Part shown: piece after piece, positions 36,191-47,771 of the stretch
Position numbering within the stretch: position 1 is the stretch's first letter
Layout of the letters: each line of letters opens with the position of its first letter
NCBI GenBank assembly: GCA_036873755.1
Contig: JAVTVY010025177.1
Span: 37,859 to 101,858, forward strand
Direction: 5' to 3'
Source: Hanleya hanleyi
Lineage: Eukaryota; Mollusca; Polyplacophora; Lepidopleurida; Hanleyidae
DNA length: 64,000 nucleotides
The notes under the pieces: model-generated
The model's input: the letters and a program-made list of their open reading frames with translations, nothing else
What the model was told of the DNA's origin: nothing
Database searches by the model: none
Made by a program: the position numbers and the translations under genes

Positions 36191-38487
36191 TAACTATTTT
36201 TTTACTTGTCTTCCTGGTACTTCAGCTTGTCACCCCTTCTGAAATTTTTTTTATCACCATACTGTCATGTATTCCAACTAGTTTCTCCATTTTTTTCATG
36301 CATTGTAGAATTTGAACACACGTTTTTCTTCCCTCGATCGGGAGACGTTGACGACACTGACAGATTTATCTCCTTCCTCTAGCTCTGCATTGCCAAGATC
36401 AATGTCCTTACTTCATGATGTTGATCATCATCCTAACGCATGGCACGATCAAACATATGGAAGCTTCTGCTCATAGCCATGCAGTAATGGGTGATATCCG
36501 AGTATATTAGGACATTTCCCAATTGGTCACATCTGATTGGTCCCGTGAGATCCGACAACGGCGCAATCACATTCATAAAACGAAGACACACCTCCAGAAA
36601 GCCATCGACTGAAATGATCTCTTGGTGGGCCTCGAAATGCCCCTATCACAAAATAAAAAGCATATCATTTTCCTGTGAACTGTCGCCGATTTTATTTTTT
36701 TGAAATAGGTAAGGTCGTTTGTAATATGATTTTTCTTAAGAAAAACAAATAAGCATGCTCCATTAGAGTGAGAACTAAAGTAGCTGATTCGCACAACTTC
36801 GTTTTTGTCTCGCATAGAATCCTCCAGTCTTGCGCCTCTGCACTCAAGTGAGACTGACCGGTCTGAAATGCCCAGGTCAAAATATTTAAATACAGATAAT
36901 TTCATTGGCTCGTTTAAATGCGGCGGGCATGTGACTTGATGCTTCAGGAACAACTTTCGAACAGGATTATGTCCCTCCAGAAATATATCCTTTGCAGCCG
37001 AGAGGTGGCATCATGTGGAATACATGCCGAATCATAGCGTTGAGCTAAGGACAGTCTTAAGCGAAACGTGAAATCCCCTCAGCATGCTAAGATGGATGTT
37101 GACTCGGTGGGCTCATTTCTCTCACCAGACTGTTCCACTATTAGGGAGTTCAGTGAAACATGTCAACAAAAGGTTCAATTATGAGATTAAATTTGTTGGA
37201 ACGATATTTTCTTAAATATCATAACAGCAGGGGGGGGGGGGGGGGGGGGGTTAGCCACTTTTTCATCTATGTTAGTATTAAACCCAGAATAAAAACTTGA
37301 ATTTGAAGAATTGAGTTTTTGAGAAATTTTGAAATTGAGTTTTGCCCCAAACAATTGTTTTTATCGATGGGAAAATGCGCGCGAAACACGCGCAAAAAAA
37401 AAAGTGTTATAGTGGATAAATATTGAATTCTTCAAGAGATAAGTCGAGTTCCCAAATGAAAATGTCGTGACAAATAATCAAGCAAAATAATTGTTGTTGT
37501 TGTTGTTGCCTTCACTAGATCAACTCGCGAGTGCTACGTTAGCGTGTCTGGAGCAAGTCAAAATCGGCACGGGCAACGCAACGTTCATGTTAGCTGCCCG
37601 TGTTGGCAAGCACGATTTTCTTCCGATTAAAATACTCAGTGACAAAGTTTAATTCAGCTTTTATTCTCCGCAATAAAACGATCACTCCGCTCGTTCTGGT
37701 TATCGAATTGCTGTTGCCAGGCATGAACACTTGATAGAAATACAGGCCAGATCGTGCCATCAATCTAGTGCAGTTCTTTTTATTTATCCATTAGTTTTGC
37801 CTTTCAAGCTTCGCTAACCACAGCGCCCTCACCGAGAAGATTAATTACATAAAGGGAGATCACTCCCAAGAAGCTGTCGTAAAAGTCTCGCGAGAGCCCA
37901 TTTTACAGTATGCGCAAAGACATTTCCGCGCAGTTTTTTCGGGGGGATTTTGGATTTTGAGCTTCCGGTTTAGAATTTTACACAAACAATTTGGGCTTGA
38001 AAAACAGACTTCCGTTTATCTGAGACAGCCCAAATTGCTACGAATTTCTAGTTCAATATCTTCTCCACATTTGGCACTGTGACGGTAAGTCTCAACTCTG
38101 CTTTGTTTTTTCGCAATCTTGCGGACAAAGCGATTTTGGCCCCCATGAGACCAAGCTGATTCAATAAGACTGCGACGCTACGCGGCAGTCTTAATAAACC
38201 ACAGGTAAAAGTTTGATCATGAAACCTACTACATATGGTAGGCTCCATGTTTTGAACAATTAAAGGGAGTTTCATATTGCTTCGTTTCACAGTTGGGCCG
38301 GGTAGTTTAGTAGTATTATCGAGAGACTAATCTGTGCAGCTTATTTGATGGAAACAGTTAATGGTGACTGGCCGGAAACTCATAGGCAGAAATCATACAC
38401 GCCTACTCATTCCCTAAAATTTGGGGGGATGGCTATCATTTCCCTTAGAACCTCTTCTCGTAGTCGGGGGGGAGGGGGTATCGCGGG
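36191..38487. other. intergenic DNA with homopolymer and short repeats
   Basis: A run of 21 G lies at 37230-37250 and (TTG)n at about 37490-37508. The sequence at 38395-38480 is related to 6910-7010. Open frames at 36573-36953 and 38048-38290 (minus) have no recognised domain. Confidence 0.4.
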
Positions 38488-38787
38488 AGACAGACTATAG
38501 TAACAACGATATGTATTCAGTTGTTCAAATTACTGTTATCCTCCTTTATACGCTGGTCAAATACAAATACAACATAATGCGTAAAAGGATTCACTTTGTG
38601 AAAATGCACTAATTGACGCAAATAACCACACTTGATAATACAACAGGGACACGTACCATACTATGTACTAAATGTCGACATTGAAACTGAAATATTATAT
38701 GTTTATATATATGAGTTACTCTTTTTGACATAGGAAATAGGAAAATCAATAATAGATGTAGTCGATTCCAGGCCACAGAGATGAATA
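38488..38787 (+). repeat. ~300-bp inverted repeat, left arm
   Basis: Reverse complement of 40260-40561 with a few substitutions. The 61-73-codon frames inside both arms mirror each other and are incidental. Confidence 0.65.
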
Positions 38788-40259
38788 CCAACAATCGTCT
38801 CAGGAGGTTTGAGGATTCGAATACGCTCGTGATTTATCGTGCATTCAACTGTGACTCAAGTCGTTTATACATTTAAAAAAAAATAATAAAACAGTAGACC
38901 GACTGTATAGTCCAATCTGCTTTTGATTTGAATTCGAATCGATTGATGTCATCCTCAAAAAATTCTCAACATCACCACCAAATCAACAAATCACGGCAAG
39001 CCTGATCTTTACAGTAGTAGAGTAAAAAAGATCGTCCGAAGCCAGACTAGAGTAGCTGATAATTGGGTTTAGAGGGAATTGGCATTGTATCTCTTTAAGT
39101 TTGAGAATATACTCCCTTATAAGCTTTAGCGCTTGAACGTGTAACGAATGTATGAAAAATTACCGCCACATTTACATTAGTTATGGTTCCTGTAGGTTAA
39201 GCCTGATCGAAAGCAGCTCCATAATGGGTTAGTGAAACATGTCATATCTCAAGGCCGTTCGGTGACCTTCTGGCACGATAATAACTCAATAGCTACATCA
39301 TAATTGGTCCATCAACGCGAAGTTTTATAAGGTAGCCGCAGGCGTGTTTCGGTGAAGCCACTTCGCTGGGACCGGAAATTGGCAAGCCTTGCTGTCACGA
39401 AATACATTACGGACCCATTTTTTTTACAATTACCTTTATACAAATGGCCCTTGAGGGAACTTTGCTTTATATTTCTGAAAAGGTATTAAAAAAAATATAG
39501 CGCATATAGATTGGATTCTTGCAAGGATCTGTACGGGTGCGGCTTCATTCAGGTATGACATAGACAACACCACGTGGGAACATGTCGCGTCGTCCATTTG
39601 TTTCTTGCTTGAAATTTGAATCCAGGCGATTCAGCCAGTAAAATTATGTCAGTTATTATTATTATTATTATGTCAGTTATTATATGTCAGTTATCAACTA
39701 TTATTGAGTTGAGTCGGGGAATTTGGCCATTGAGGCCAACGAACGATCTCGAGATAAGAAAAGAATCTGTTTGTCAGATTGCATATATGTTATATACCGG
39801 TAAGTTCTCTTCACCACACGTGACTAAATATGGCGACGGTTCTTTGAAAATAATCAAGTGACAAAACATGGGGGTCGCATAAATGATTCTGATTGGTCGA
39901 GTCTTTGAACGTGAACCGGTTTTCTTCCTAACCCCGCGATTTGTTCGCATTTAATTTCATCCTCGTCCTACTCATTTCATTCTCGTTCTCCTCATTTGAC
40001 CGCCGCTCTCGGCTCTGTTTTTACAACATGCTCAGAATAGCCTGTGGGGGAAATCAGGTCGAATGCGATCGTGTCTCGCAATAAATGAAACTTCGAGTTT
40101 CTTCGAACCAGTGTTTGCAATAACGATACATGCCCATCCAGCCTTCGGCACGAATACATAAAATTTTACGCACAATACTGTAAAACAAGTTAATCAATGG
40201 TAAAACTCGAAACCTGTTTCCATTCATGTGCATAGCAACCGTAGTCTAGCTGCCATAGC
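38788..40259. other. spacer between ~300-bp arms, nothing coding seen
   Basis: Contains a (TTA)n stretch with TATGTCAGTTATTA repeats near 39644-39690. No gene or transposase motif is recognised. Confidence 0.4.
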
Positions 40260-40561
40260 TATTCATCTCTGTGGCCTGGAATCGACTACATCTATTATTG
40301 ATTTTCCTATTTCCTATGTCAAAAAGAGTAACTCATATATATAAACATATAATATTTCAGTTTCAATGCCGACATTTAGTATACATAGTATGGTACGTGT
40401 CCCTGTTGTATTATCAAGTGTGGTTATTTGCGTCAATTAGTGCATTTCCACAAAGTGAATCCTTTTACGCATTATGTTGTATTTGTATTTGACCAGCGTA
40501 TAAAGGAGGATAACAGTAATTTGAACAACTGAATACATATCGTTGTTACTATAGTCTGTCT
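40260..40561 (-). repeat. ~300-bp inverted repeat, right arm
   Basis: Inverted copy of 38488-38787. It ends within ten bases of the 603-bp element copy at 40569, so two independent inverted-repeat systems abut here. Confidence 0.65.
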
Positions 40562-40568
40562 GTTTTAA

Positions 40569-41171
40569 TTAGTCGTCTACTTTAGAGCTTGTCAAAAATC
40601 TGTAGTTAACTCTTCATAAATTTTATTTTCTGCGTCGTGTAGAACAAACTGAACGCTACAAAATGACTGCCAGTACTCCTTGATATCGATAATATATCAC
40701 GCTTGAAATAACTTTGCAATTCTCTCCAAAAAACAAAAAAAAACTCCAGTTCGGTTGTTTCATGTACCGAGCCTCAATTACATAAGGAGACGTCATAATA
40801 TATTCGTATTTACTGGCACAAAGATCAACAATGCCGTGTACGGTCATAGACGTGTGTGGGGTTTATCATTCGGCAATGCCAATGGGCATGGGATATAAGC
40901 GACACTCCAACGGACCGCCTCTTATTACCTTATACGGCATCAATGCCCTTTGTGCCAGTGATCATGAATACATTATGACGTCTCCTTGTGTAATTGAGAC
41001 CAGGTTTTATATGGAGAGAATTACAAACTTATTTCAAGCGTGATATATTGTCGATGTCACGAAGAAATTGTACTCATTTTGTAGATTTCAGTTTGTCCTA
41101 CACGCTGCAAAAAAGAAAATCTATACAGAGTTAACTACTGATTTTTGATAAGCTCTAAAGTAGACGACTAA
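40569..41171. mobile_element. 603-bp self-complementary element, copy 2
   Basis: Same ends and same length as 34114-34716. Beyond both ends the sequence reads TTTTAAT / ATTAAAA, extending the dyad by a few bases in this copy. Confidence 0.65.
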
Positions 41172-41519
41172 TTAAAATAGACAGATTTTAGTTCGTACTT
41201 CCCTGATATACCAGCTTGATTTACCTGGATTGAAAGTGGCGTTGACGTGAACTGCAAACTCGTGTTAGGACCCCAGTAGTATAGAAAGTGTAAACATAGA
41301 TTTCCTGCCCCCACCAAATCAAGAACGGGTGCATGTGCAATATGGGGTGTGGGGTGATCAGCACGCGGTGATTCTCGTGTGGTGATTCTCATATGGCAAT
41401 TCCTGTGTGATGATCTCCGTGCGGCAATCACTTTGTGCTACTCCCCATGCATGATTCGCCTGCGTCGATCACCGTAGATTAATTCCTGTGCGGTGATAGC
41501 CGTGCGGCGTTTCCCTGCG
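40569..41519 (-). repeat. right arm of a 7.75-kb inverted-repeat segment
   Basis: Inverted counterpart of 33766-34716. The outer end has CCCTGCG against CGCAGGG in the left arm. Confidence 0.7.
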
Positions 41520-42155
41520 CTGATCTGCATACATTGATTCCCGTGCGACTTTACCAGGGGATGGGGCGGGGCGGTCGGGAAAACTTGAGAAAGTCGATCG
41601 TGGAACTAACATGAACGTATTTTCTCTCTCTTATAGGATAGAAGTTGCTAATGTCTGCGATAAGCTCCTGGTCAACGCTTTCTCCTGGAGATGACGATTT
41701 AGCCACCAGTGGAAAGCCGAAGCCCATGTTTTGCCGCAGTATCGTCATATTGAGATGATGTGACCAAATAGTTAACCCTCGTCGAAAACGTGAAAGCTGC
41801 GATACGCAATTCCGTTCCCAAATCAGACTCAGTTTAGGCCCTGCAATCGTCCCATGTTGAGGTCACAATATGTCATCGCGGACAATGACCAGTAGAGGAC
41901 ACAGATTAAACCCAGCAATGTGGATGTAATATTAGACCGTTCTTATAATCCCGAACAGTGAAGGTCATTCTATATATTTAATCCCAGACCAAGTCAAATG
42001 GCGGACGAGCTATAATTACGACAATCTAGTGGAGGAAACGCGATAAACTCAACAAAAGTTACCGGAGGTCTTGCTACATATGCAGATCCGGTCAAAGTAA
42101 AGTGTCGTTCTCTATCCTCAGTCCGCCATATTGTTTCGTTACGCTTTATGGCAAT
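41520..42155 (+). promoter_or_regulatory. upstream region of the LicD/FKRP-like gene
   Basis: No TATA box is obvious. CAAATGGCGGAC at 41995 resembles a YY1-type motif (core ATGGCGG), which is often found close to transcription starts; this is weak evidence. Short upstream reading frames begin at 42080 (ATG CAG ... TAA) and 42148 (ATG GCA ATA TGA); the second overlaps the chosen start codon. Confidence 0.3.
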
Positions 42156-45021
42156 ATGACACGGTGGGCGAATAAGAATTTGATTTACTTCATCGCCGTC
42201 TTGTTTGGCGTTGTTGTGGTATTAAAATGGCGCAGTAATTACAGCACGGAATTGACTCTGCAAGAAAAACTCCGACTAGCTGAAGAAAGAATAGGATCTC
42301 TCGCAAGTCAGTTAAATGCTAGAAGACCAGAAGAAAAAGGCGAGTCCCTGGTTCTCCTCAAACGCCAATTGGGACGGGACTTGGACTCTGTCTCGGCTCG
42401 GGCATCAATTGAGAAAGAAGTCACTGTGATTATGTTCTCATTCGAAGAGTCTGCCGAATGTCTCAAATCTAGAATAGAAAAGCTAGTGAAGGATTATCCC
42501 AACATTAAAATATGTGTTGTAACTTCGGCTAGTTATGATAATCCAACGTCTCATAAAATAGATTACTTACCAAATATTGCGAAGGAAGGGGAAGCCCTGA
42601 AAACCGCAACGAAGGACTTGAAATCCAAGTATTTTCTCTATTTGTCTACGGGCACGGAGATATCGCCGCATGTGAGTGATAACAGTATAAGTTGGTTATT
42701 CCACGCCCTGGAGAAGATTCCAGAGTTGGACTTCGTGGGGGGCTCTTTCCTCCGTCACGCGGAAGGGTTTAAATATCCTATATTTGAAGTTCACTGTCAT
42801 CGCCTTCGTATGTGCAACTGGACATTCTCCCAGTCGTACGAATACCGGTACAGCGTAGATGATATGATGATATGCGAGGAAACGTCGCCATCTTTCATGG
42901 GTCGTGTGAGCAGTTTACAAAAAGTCCCGAGTCAATTTGACCCAAACTTGGACACAATGGCCACTACCGACTTTTTCCTCCGGGCAAAGGGCAAGGTTGT
43001 TGCCGGTCTCAGACCGGAAGTTAGATTCACGCTGCCGAAAATCTGTCGACTTCCGGCCTGGTCCAAAACAAGAGAGGCTGATTTGAAACTAGAATTTATG
43101 AAGAAACACCAGCTTTATATCACCAAAGACTCGTGGGGACGAGAAGTTCAGGCAGCCGATTCGAACAATTACGGTTCCCTAATGTATAATATTAATCATC
43201 TAAGTGAGCACACCTACCATAACCCTTTATACATTCGTGGACTATTGCTCAACCTGGAGACCAGTGCCGATTTTTATGAATCCAAGGTTTGTTCATGTTC
43301 TACATTTAACGGGTATTTTCCCCCCTTATCCGATACATCCAGTTTGAACGAGTACATTTACATCTACCATACGCGCTTTACAAATTATACGGCACAATTT
43401 TTCCCCATAATACAGCGGCCACTTCTTTCTGAAATATATGTAGATGCGAATCTTCGTCTTGTGTGGACCGATGATTGGAGACTGACTCAAATGCGGTCAC
43501 TTTTATTGTAGCATGGGCGTGGCTTTTCGCTGTTTCAAATGTTTATAGAAATTCAAGGAAGTTTGTGAAAGCTCAGAAAGGGCCACGTCTTTGTTGGTCA
43601 ATCAAGTTGAACTTTACATGAAAATTTGAATTATTATTCATTTAACCCCAGAGTAAGATAATCTCGTCAAGATCGCCAATCTCCGCGAGCACAATCGTGA
43701 AGAGGTCCGTGAGTTCTGCCTTGAGCTCCGCAGTACGTGGTCTTGTCACTGAGCGGCTTTTATTTGGCAAAATGCTCAGAAGTAGTCTGCGTAACAGTAA
43801 ACTGCATCTTACTTTAATCCGGTTGTGAAAAATTCATAAATGATGACGGCTACATATCGTCTGAATATCGCAACTATAAGTATTCCGATAATATATGTGC
43901 TTTACCAAGAAATATTATCATAAAATTGTTTTTATATTTACTATTCTCGTTGTTCTCAGAATATTTCCTATTTTCTGGACGGTGGAATGACCCTGGGTGG
44001 ATATAAAATGAGAGGAATTTTACCCTGGGACTTGGATATCGATCTGGGTTTCTTCTCACCAGATTGGGAAGGAATCCGAGATGGTCTGAAGGAACATTGC
44101 CGAGCGAAGGGGATCGGTGCTACAGTGACGGCAGGTATATTAAACAATGACAGAAGTTGAATACGTGATCAAACTCGCCTGTTCTTGCATTACATTGTTT
44201 GCCACAGTGATGAGTCGTATTCCACTCATCAGAGGAGAGAGAGAGATATGGGGGGGCGGGGGGAGGGGGAGTTAAATTAAAACGGACCCACTGCTGATGA
44301 AGTTAATCAATCCGCATATCTGATATTTTGAAGCTCTTCTTTTGTCTCTTAATTTACCATTTCCTATGTAAATTCTATATTCTCTGTTTCCACTTATCCT
44401 ATATCTCTGTGAAATTCTCAAACTTCAACACTGCATGAACTATTGAACACCGTAACAGGTAATCGGGGCAGTGGTGAGGTGTCTATATTAGTAAAGCACC
44501 AATCTTACCAAAATATTTGCTGGTTTCCCTCTAGCCGATAGCTGACAATCCCTAAAATGAAGACGAATCTAAGTAATAGGTCACGTTTGTTCGATATCCC
44601 TTTCGGTTTGAAAATTAGATCTTTCTATTTACTCTTACAAACACTAATCGATAGAGCCACAGTAAAATGCACTCCGGCTCTTAACAACATATTTATCTTT
44701 TATTTTTCATTGACAGGGGATTGGATTGAGGGTATGCACGAAATCACTCTCCGAGCCGAGAAGTTTGCCTACTGTGATATGTATCAACATGTGTTTGTGA
44801 ACGAGGACTGGTTCATGTATATGCCTATCCATGGACGACATTACCCGGTTCTTAAAAATCTAACAAGAGGACTTCGTGAAATGTATGGATTGCACTTTCT
44901 GGAAAATCGCGCGGGGAGAAAGGATATTATGAAGTGTAAACTTCCGGGACACCACGCATGCGTACCTGACGAGTATTCATCTGGGGGCGGCCATTGGCGA
45001 GAATTTTTTTGTCAGTCCTAG
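42156..45021 (+). CDS. LicD / fukutin-related (FKRP-like) Golgi transferase, three exons
   Basis: Predicted type II membrane protein of 536 residues, spliced 42156-43286, 43960-44134, 44717-45021. Junctions are AAG|GTTTGT, CTCAG|AAT, GCAG|GTATAT and GACAG|GGG, and phases 0 and 1 join without a break. Residues 8-23 form a signal anchor and about 29-56 a short coiled stem. Residues about 85-330 resemble the glycosyltransferase-like stem domain of FKRP. Exon 2 holds FLDGG (382-386) and PWDLDIDLG (399-407); D401, D403 and D405 are the expected metal ligands of the LicD nucleotidyltransferase fold. Exon 3 completes the domain with a CDMYQHVF stretch and ends in HWREFFCQS. FKRP transfers ribitol 5-phosphate from CDP-ribitol to alpha-dystroglycan glycans; other LicD proteins move phosphocholine. 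Substrate here is unknown. I chose ATG 42156 because the open frame's upstream part has no ATG and 42156 has A at -3. Human FKRP (495 aa) is slightly shorter. Confidence 0.82.
43287..43959 (+). other. intron 1 of LicD/FKRP-like gene
   Basis: 673 bp, GT-AG. The exon 1 frame stays open for another 225 bases into the intron and stops at 43511, so retention would give a 451-residue stem-only protein lacking the catalytic motif. Confidence 0.75.
44135..44716 (+). other. intron 2 of LicD/FKRP-like gene
   Basis: 582 bp, GT-AG, phase 1. It contains a G-rich tract at about 44251-44272 and a pyrimidine-rich stretch before the acceptor TTTTTCATTGACAG. Confidence 0.75.
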
Positions 45022-46773
45022 CGCATGCGCTTGAGATGGTTGGTATTATTGCATTATGCGTTTAAACGAAATTTATTTTGCTAAAAAGTGAAAAAATCAA
45101 GTCAGAAGTATATTTTCAAAAAAATATGATGTTGAATGATACCTGCAATTTCGAAAGCCGAGTGAAGCACGCTTTTATTTAGAGTGATGTGAATGAGTGA
45201 AGGACTTTACGTTCTGGAATGGAAATTCTCAAGGCAGCTTTAGTCCTTCTCTATCCACGTTAAAGTGATGATGTTGGCACCAATTTTGTTTTTTACCATT
45301 TTCAGTAGAGCACAGATGGACGGATACACGAGCTTTTTGTACAATCTGAGTCAAATGATTGGCCACAAACGATACAAACGGTCCAGGTGTTTTAACGCCA
45401 TTTTGTACCACAAAATCAGGCCACATCCCGTTTCAAATTGCAACCCACGTGAATTTGCCTTATATCTTTTGAGTGATTGACATATTCTTATATTTTCGAT
45501 GGGGATTTTTTAGTCACATGATGTTCCGGAGGACTGAAGATATCCCGGTCCTGTCTGTGTCATTGTGTGTTTTCTCCTTTAGTAGATTGATCAGTGAGGC
45601 AAGTGATTGTTGTGATTTCCTTTCTTCCCTTGCTTCGCTGTGTTGGAGTGTTAGAATCTGCAGAAATGACCGGTAACGTACCACGCTGGTGATCGGCTCT
45701 TTGACAACGACAACGCATAGGTCATGTATTATTGATGGCGAACATGTTTACAAAGAGCGAGGCCAACAGGCACATCAAGCGGACTAAATTAACTGAATGC
45801 TCATCCGTGTAGATAAAGAGTCAGCGGATATGTGCCGAAATATGAGAGGCTATTATTACCTATAGAGGCTATAGGTACATTTTGTGATAAAAGAGAAATT
45901 CCTTGGTGACAAATTCTATGGTGACCTTCTTGGAAAATGGCCGCCACGGCTGACATATGGCGAATATAGAATTCCTCCCATCTTCCCAGTACCATGGAGT
46001 ATTGGTGTGCAATGTTTCATCATAAAATTGACGATTTGTATTTACATATCCGCCGGAGTATCTGGTTTGTCGCCACTGAAAACTGCTTTTACGTCACACT
46101 GGCTTGTCGTTGCACAAACCTAGTCAAATTACCAGAGCAACATGTTATTCCTCTATTATCGGGTTATTTTAAGTAATTTTGAATACCTTTTGGTACTTAT
46201 CGAACCTTATCGGACAGCAGGACAAGGATACAGCTATCAGAGGCACATACCCTCAGAGATGTTTTCGGAGGGAGGCCCGAGAGCTGGAGGAGGAGTGGTG
46301 TGTAAAGGCGGAGTGGCGCATGTGAAAAGTACTGCTATTTAAGAAATCTGAGATGACGGATCACTTCTTTCCATCGCATGGGATTATGCTGCTTAGATCG
46401 CAAAAGACGTTCCGAGATGTCTAAATCTGTTGGGAAATAAAGAATTGGGTTTCATGGACGTGTCTCTGAGCGCCTCTTGATGCATTCGGAAGGTATATGA
46501 GCCCGTAAGAGATCTACAATCTGATGCGACGAGAAAAGTAAAATACAACGATCGTTGATATGATCACGAAGTGTACGAATTGCAGAAAGAGCTAATGTCA
46601 TACCCCATCATGGCATTTGTTTTATTCAGAATGTTGATTTTTTTTCGATTCTGATATACATGTATTAGAGGTTCATGTTAAGATGCTATGTTGATAAACA
46701 CTCGACCGATTGTGCCCACATATCATATGTGCTTGGCACACAAATCATATGGGATATTCTCAGGGGGATGTTT
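45022..46773. other. 3' flank of the LicD/FKRP-like gene
   Basis: GCGCATGCGC lies just after the stop codon (45021-45030). No AATAAA was seen until 46436-46441, so a long 3' UTR or a variant signal is possible. An 80-codon frame at 45884-46123 with GKWPPRLTYGEYRIPP is exon-like but unrecognised. Confidence 0.35.
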
Positions 46774-47771
46774 CAGAATGGCTGCATTCCGCGAATAATT
46801 AATTAATTAATTAGCTAATTAACTGGAAAATATGCTACGATTTCATGTTAAGTAAAATGTTAAGAGTCGTATATTAATTAATACTTGACTGATTGTGCCT
46901 TAACCCAGCATACTTGACCTACCATTTGGGATGATCTGACGGGGATATTGCAGAATGGCTGCATTCCGTGAATATTTGATTATCTTAATTAGCTAATTAA
47001 CTGCTAAATATGCTATGAGTTCAAGATAATCAATCGTTAGGGTGCTATATTCATAAATACTTGACTGATTGTGCCCGTACTTGGCATACATATCATACGG
47101 GATGCTGGTCTGAGAGATGTTTCAGAATGGCTGCATTCCGCGAATAATTAATTAATTAATTAGCTAATTAACTGGAAAATATGCTACGATTTCATGTTAA
47201 GTAAAATGTTAAGAGTCGTATATTAATTAATACTTGACTGATTGTGCCTTAACCCAGCATACTTGACCTACCATTTGAGATGATCTGACGGGGATATTGC
47301 AGAATGGCTGCATTCCGTGAATATTTGATTATCTTAATTAGCTAATTAACTGCTAAATATGCTATGAGTTCAAGATAATCAATCGTTAGGGTGCTATATT
47401 CATAAATACTTGACTGATTGTGCCCGTACTTGGCATACATATCATACGGGATGCTGGTCTGAGAGATGTTTCAGAATGGCTGCATTCTGTGAATATTTGA
47501 TTAGCCTTATTAGCTAATTAAATGACAAACATGCTACGATTCCATGTTAAGGCAATCTTTAGCGGTGCTATGTTCATAAATACTTGACCGTTTGTGCCAG
47601 TACTGGCATATGTATCATATGGGATGTTCTGAGGGGTATGTTGCAGAATGGCTGCATTTCGTTTGGTAGCTTAATTAGCTAATCGTTTGGGATGCTATGC
47701 TCATAAATACTTTAAGGATTGCACCCTAGTTTGGCAGAATTGTTATTTAGGATGTTTTAAAGGGGATATTA
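46774..47771 (+). repeat. satellite: ~175-bp monomers in 349-bp dimers
   Basis: CAGAATGGCTGCATT starts monomers at 46774, 46951, 47123, 47300, 47472 and 47644 (spacings 177, 172, 177, 172, 172), and a decayed copy starts near 47771. The dimers 46774-47122 and 47123-47471 look almost identical (I saw one substitution), so the dimer is the latest amplification unit. Each monomer holds an AT palindrome TTAATTAGCTAATTAA. A further degraded monomer precedes the array (about 46620-46770). Confidence 0.75.

Noticed and set aside
42102..42155. N-terminal extension of the LicD-like protein starting at 42102
   Set aside because: The codon there is GTG, not ATG. The signal anchor fits directly after the ATG at 42156.
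45884..46123. fourth exon of the LicD-like gene
   Set aside because: Exon 3 already ends in a stop after a complete C-terminal region, and no matching splice phase was found.
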